Below, in pieces: positions 57,568 to 58,743 of a DNA stretch of 58,743 nucleotides. The position numbers and the translations under genes are program-made. The stretch comes from Lindgomyces ingoldianus (lineage: Eukaryota; Ascomycota; Dothideomycetes; Pleosporales; Lindgomycetaceae), in NCBI RefSeq assembly GCF_010093535.1, contig NW_022985185.1, forward strand, positions 1-58,743, given 5' to 3'. Positions within the stretch are counted from its first letter, which is position 1. Each line of letters opens with the position of its first letter. The notes under the pieces are model-generated. The model worked only from the letters and a program-made list of their open reading frames with translations, did not search any database and had not been told where the DNA came from.

Positions 57568-58235
57568 TTACAACTCCACAGACATGTTGCTTGGGAGGTC
57601 CGACAGCGAGCTGTTGGACACCTCCGGACTCTCCTCTTCCTCCCCCTCCGCCCTTCTTCCTCTCCTCCCTCCCCTCCTCCCTCCCCTCCGGACTCCCCCC
57701 AAACCCCCTCCGCCTCGTCCTCGGCCGCCCGAAAGCGCCGCAATGTCCGCCTGAAGGTCAGACACTAGAGCCTCTAGGGCTAAAACCTGTCAGAGCAGCT
57801 TAGTATTCTAGTAGAATAAGGCCACCTGAACACTAGCCGCAGGAAGCCTAGCTTCCTGACTCTTCACAACCTGCGCCACCTGCGCTAGGTTCTAAGCAGA
57901 CTCTAAAACAGCCTTAAAGGCCCCCTCCTTGTCCTCCTTACTCCCCGCGTTTTAGGCCGCCGCCTAGAGCTTAAGATAGCCCTAAAGGACTAGGAATTCC
58001 TCCTTGCAATATAAGGGGACCTACGCGCGCATTAGTAACTTGTAACCTAGCAGTATTAGACTATATTTATACAGGATTGCATTTCTTATTGCGTAAGGCG
58101 TAATATTTACATTTCTTTAATCTAAAGGACTAATAGAAAAACTTAACCTAAAGGCCGCAGGCAAGGGCGCAGGCAGCCTAAAGGCAGATGACTTAAAACG
58201 CCTCTAAAGAGGCTCTAGAAGGGGGGCGGAGCAGC
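57568..58235 (-). pseudogene. Antisense ORF of family E (unknown protein), few stops
   Basis: On the minus strand one frame runs about 220 codons with no apparent frameshift and about ten stops, nearly all TAG/TAA at places where Gln or Trp would fit. Visible parts are an amphipathic, coiled-coil-like stretch (NLAQVAQVVKSQEARLPAAS; later ALEALVSDLQADIAALSGG), a Gly/Arg-rich segment (RGGRRGGRRGRR) and an acidic tail (EGEEEESPEV) ending just 3' of the pol frame. The last ~65 codons (57765-57568) are uninterrupted. I do not recognise the family. The layout suggests a second, convergent gene of the element; an alternative is chance opening across a GC-rich tract. Confidence 0.5.
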
Positions 58236-58629
58236 ATAGTAATTTTCTTTAATGCTATAATTAGTTAGCAGACTAAGCCATAGGATGTTAGGTGCACAAT
58301 AATACCTATAAAGTAGAGATTTAGATGATAGCTAAAGAAGAAACTAACAACATTAACTAGACTATATAGGTAAGGCAAGCAAACACTTGTTGCTATAAAC
58401 AATAAATTTGCTATATTAACAACAACTACACTGCTAGTTACTACTAAACAAAAACATTATAATAAAGGCATTATATTAGTATTAGGTTTTTAGTCTATTC
58501 CTTAGTAACAGGAAATTTTAGTTAAGATAGTTGTACTTGTTGTATCCTATCTAAATTAGTTCTAAATTAGTTCTAAATATTTTCTACACACTGCAGATAG
58601 GGACTATCAGCCTATAGAGGGGGGGGTAG

Positions 58630-58743
58630 TGTAACAATTCTACGAATTGTTCCATCTCGGGTCGCTCGGATCCTATCCGAAGGGTCCCCGTATCGGCCCC
58701 GACCATGACTCGACCCAGTCCCCCGCAGTTACCCCTATTCCTG
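58630..58743 (+). repeat. 3' LTR of E3 (first 114 bp)
   Basis: It begins TGTAACAATTCTACGAATTG right after a GAGGGGGGGGTAG polypurine tract. It continues beyond the window. Confidence 0.9.

Larger units (their letters stand above)
56376..58743 (+). mobile_element. E3: family-E deletion derivative, lightly RIPped (cut by window end)
   Basis: A 290-bp 5' LTR (56376-56665), 1964 bp of interior and the first 114 bp of the 3' LTR (from 58630) are present. The interior joins the 5' gag part (to about 57250) directly to the chromodomain (from about 57256). E1 positions 7690-12955 are therefore missing. Short CCCCTA-like identity lies at the join. The 5' flank is GTAGA (56371-56375); its partner is outside the window. 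Confidence 0.9.

Overview
The window looks like a transposon-dominated, AT-rich block from a filamentous ascomycete (Pezizomycotina); I cannot name the species. The reasons are short spliceosomal introns (55-60 bp, GTATGT or GTGAGT donors), Fot1/pogo and chromodomain-Gypsy elements, and a pervasive repeat-induced point mutation (RIP) signature. Over tens of kilobases CpA/TpG have become TpA, Trp and Gln codons have become TAG/TAA, and catalytic Asp codons have become Asn. Most open frames are short remnants or chance frames.

Layout, left to right. 1-434: 5' end of a fresh Copia element on the minus strand, sitting in a RIP-dead Gypsy (435-2934). 2941-3115: a small solo LTR. 3116-4117: a DNA-transposon fragment (K). 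4290-6630: a host island with one intact five-exon gene (4361-6293, minus) for an APH/AIM9-like mitochondrial phosphotransferase-family protein. 6630-22912: a foldback or Mutator-like element with long inverted ends, split by a chromodomain Gypsy (E1, 6815-22142, TSD TAACT). E1 itself holds two solo LTRs, a complete Gypsy (13444-19108) and a Fot1 element (19926-21765). 22913-24180: a second island with one small unrecognised ORF (23663-24031). 24750-25705: a 195-bp satellite. 25706-42241: a minus-strand Gypsy (J) carrying a miniature LTR element (26896-27488), a second K copy with a 960-N gap, and a complete Gypsy (34362-40024). 42242-44153: a Gypsy D fragment with a deleted E-type element. 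44154-56375: a minus-strand Copia (F) split by a complete Gypsy D (46199-53873). 56376 to the end: a deletion derivative of E.

Only two host-type genes are supported, both in the non-RIPped islands. Exact 5-bp target-site duplications (TA for Fot1) fix the nesting order. The most interesting signals are a systematic fading of RIP toward the outer edge of elements, a miniature LTR element with Pol III box-like motifs, a long antisense reading frame downstream of the chromodomain in family E, and a shared 10-bp periodic array in two unrelated transposon types.
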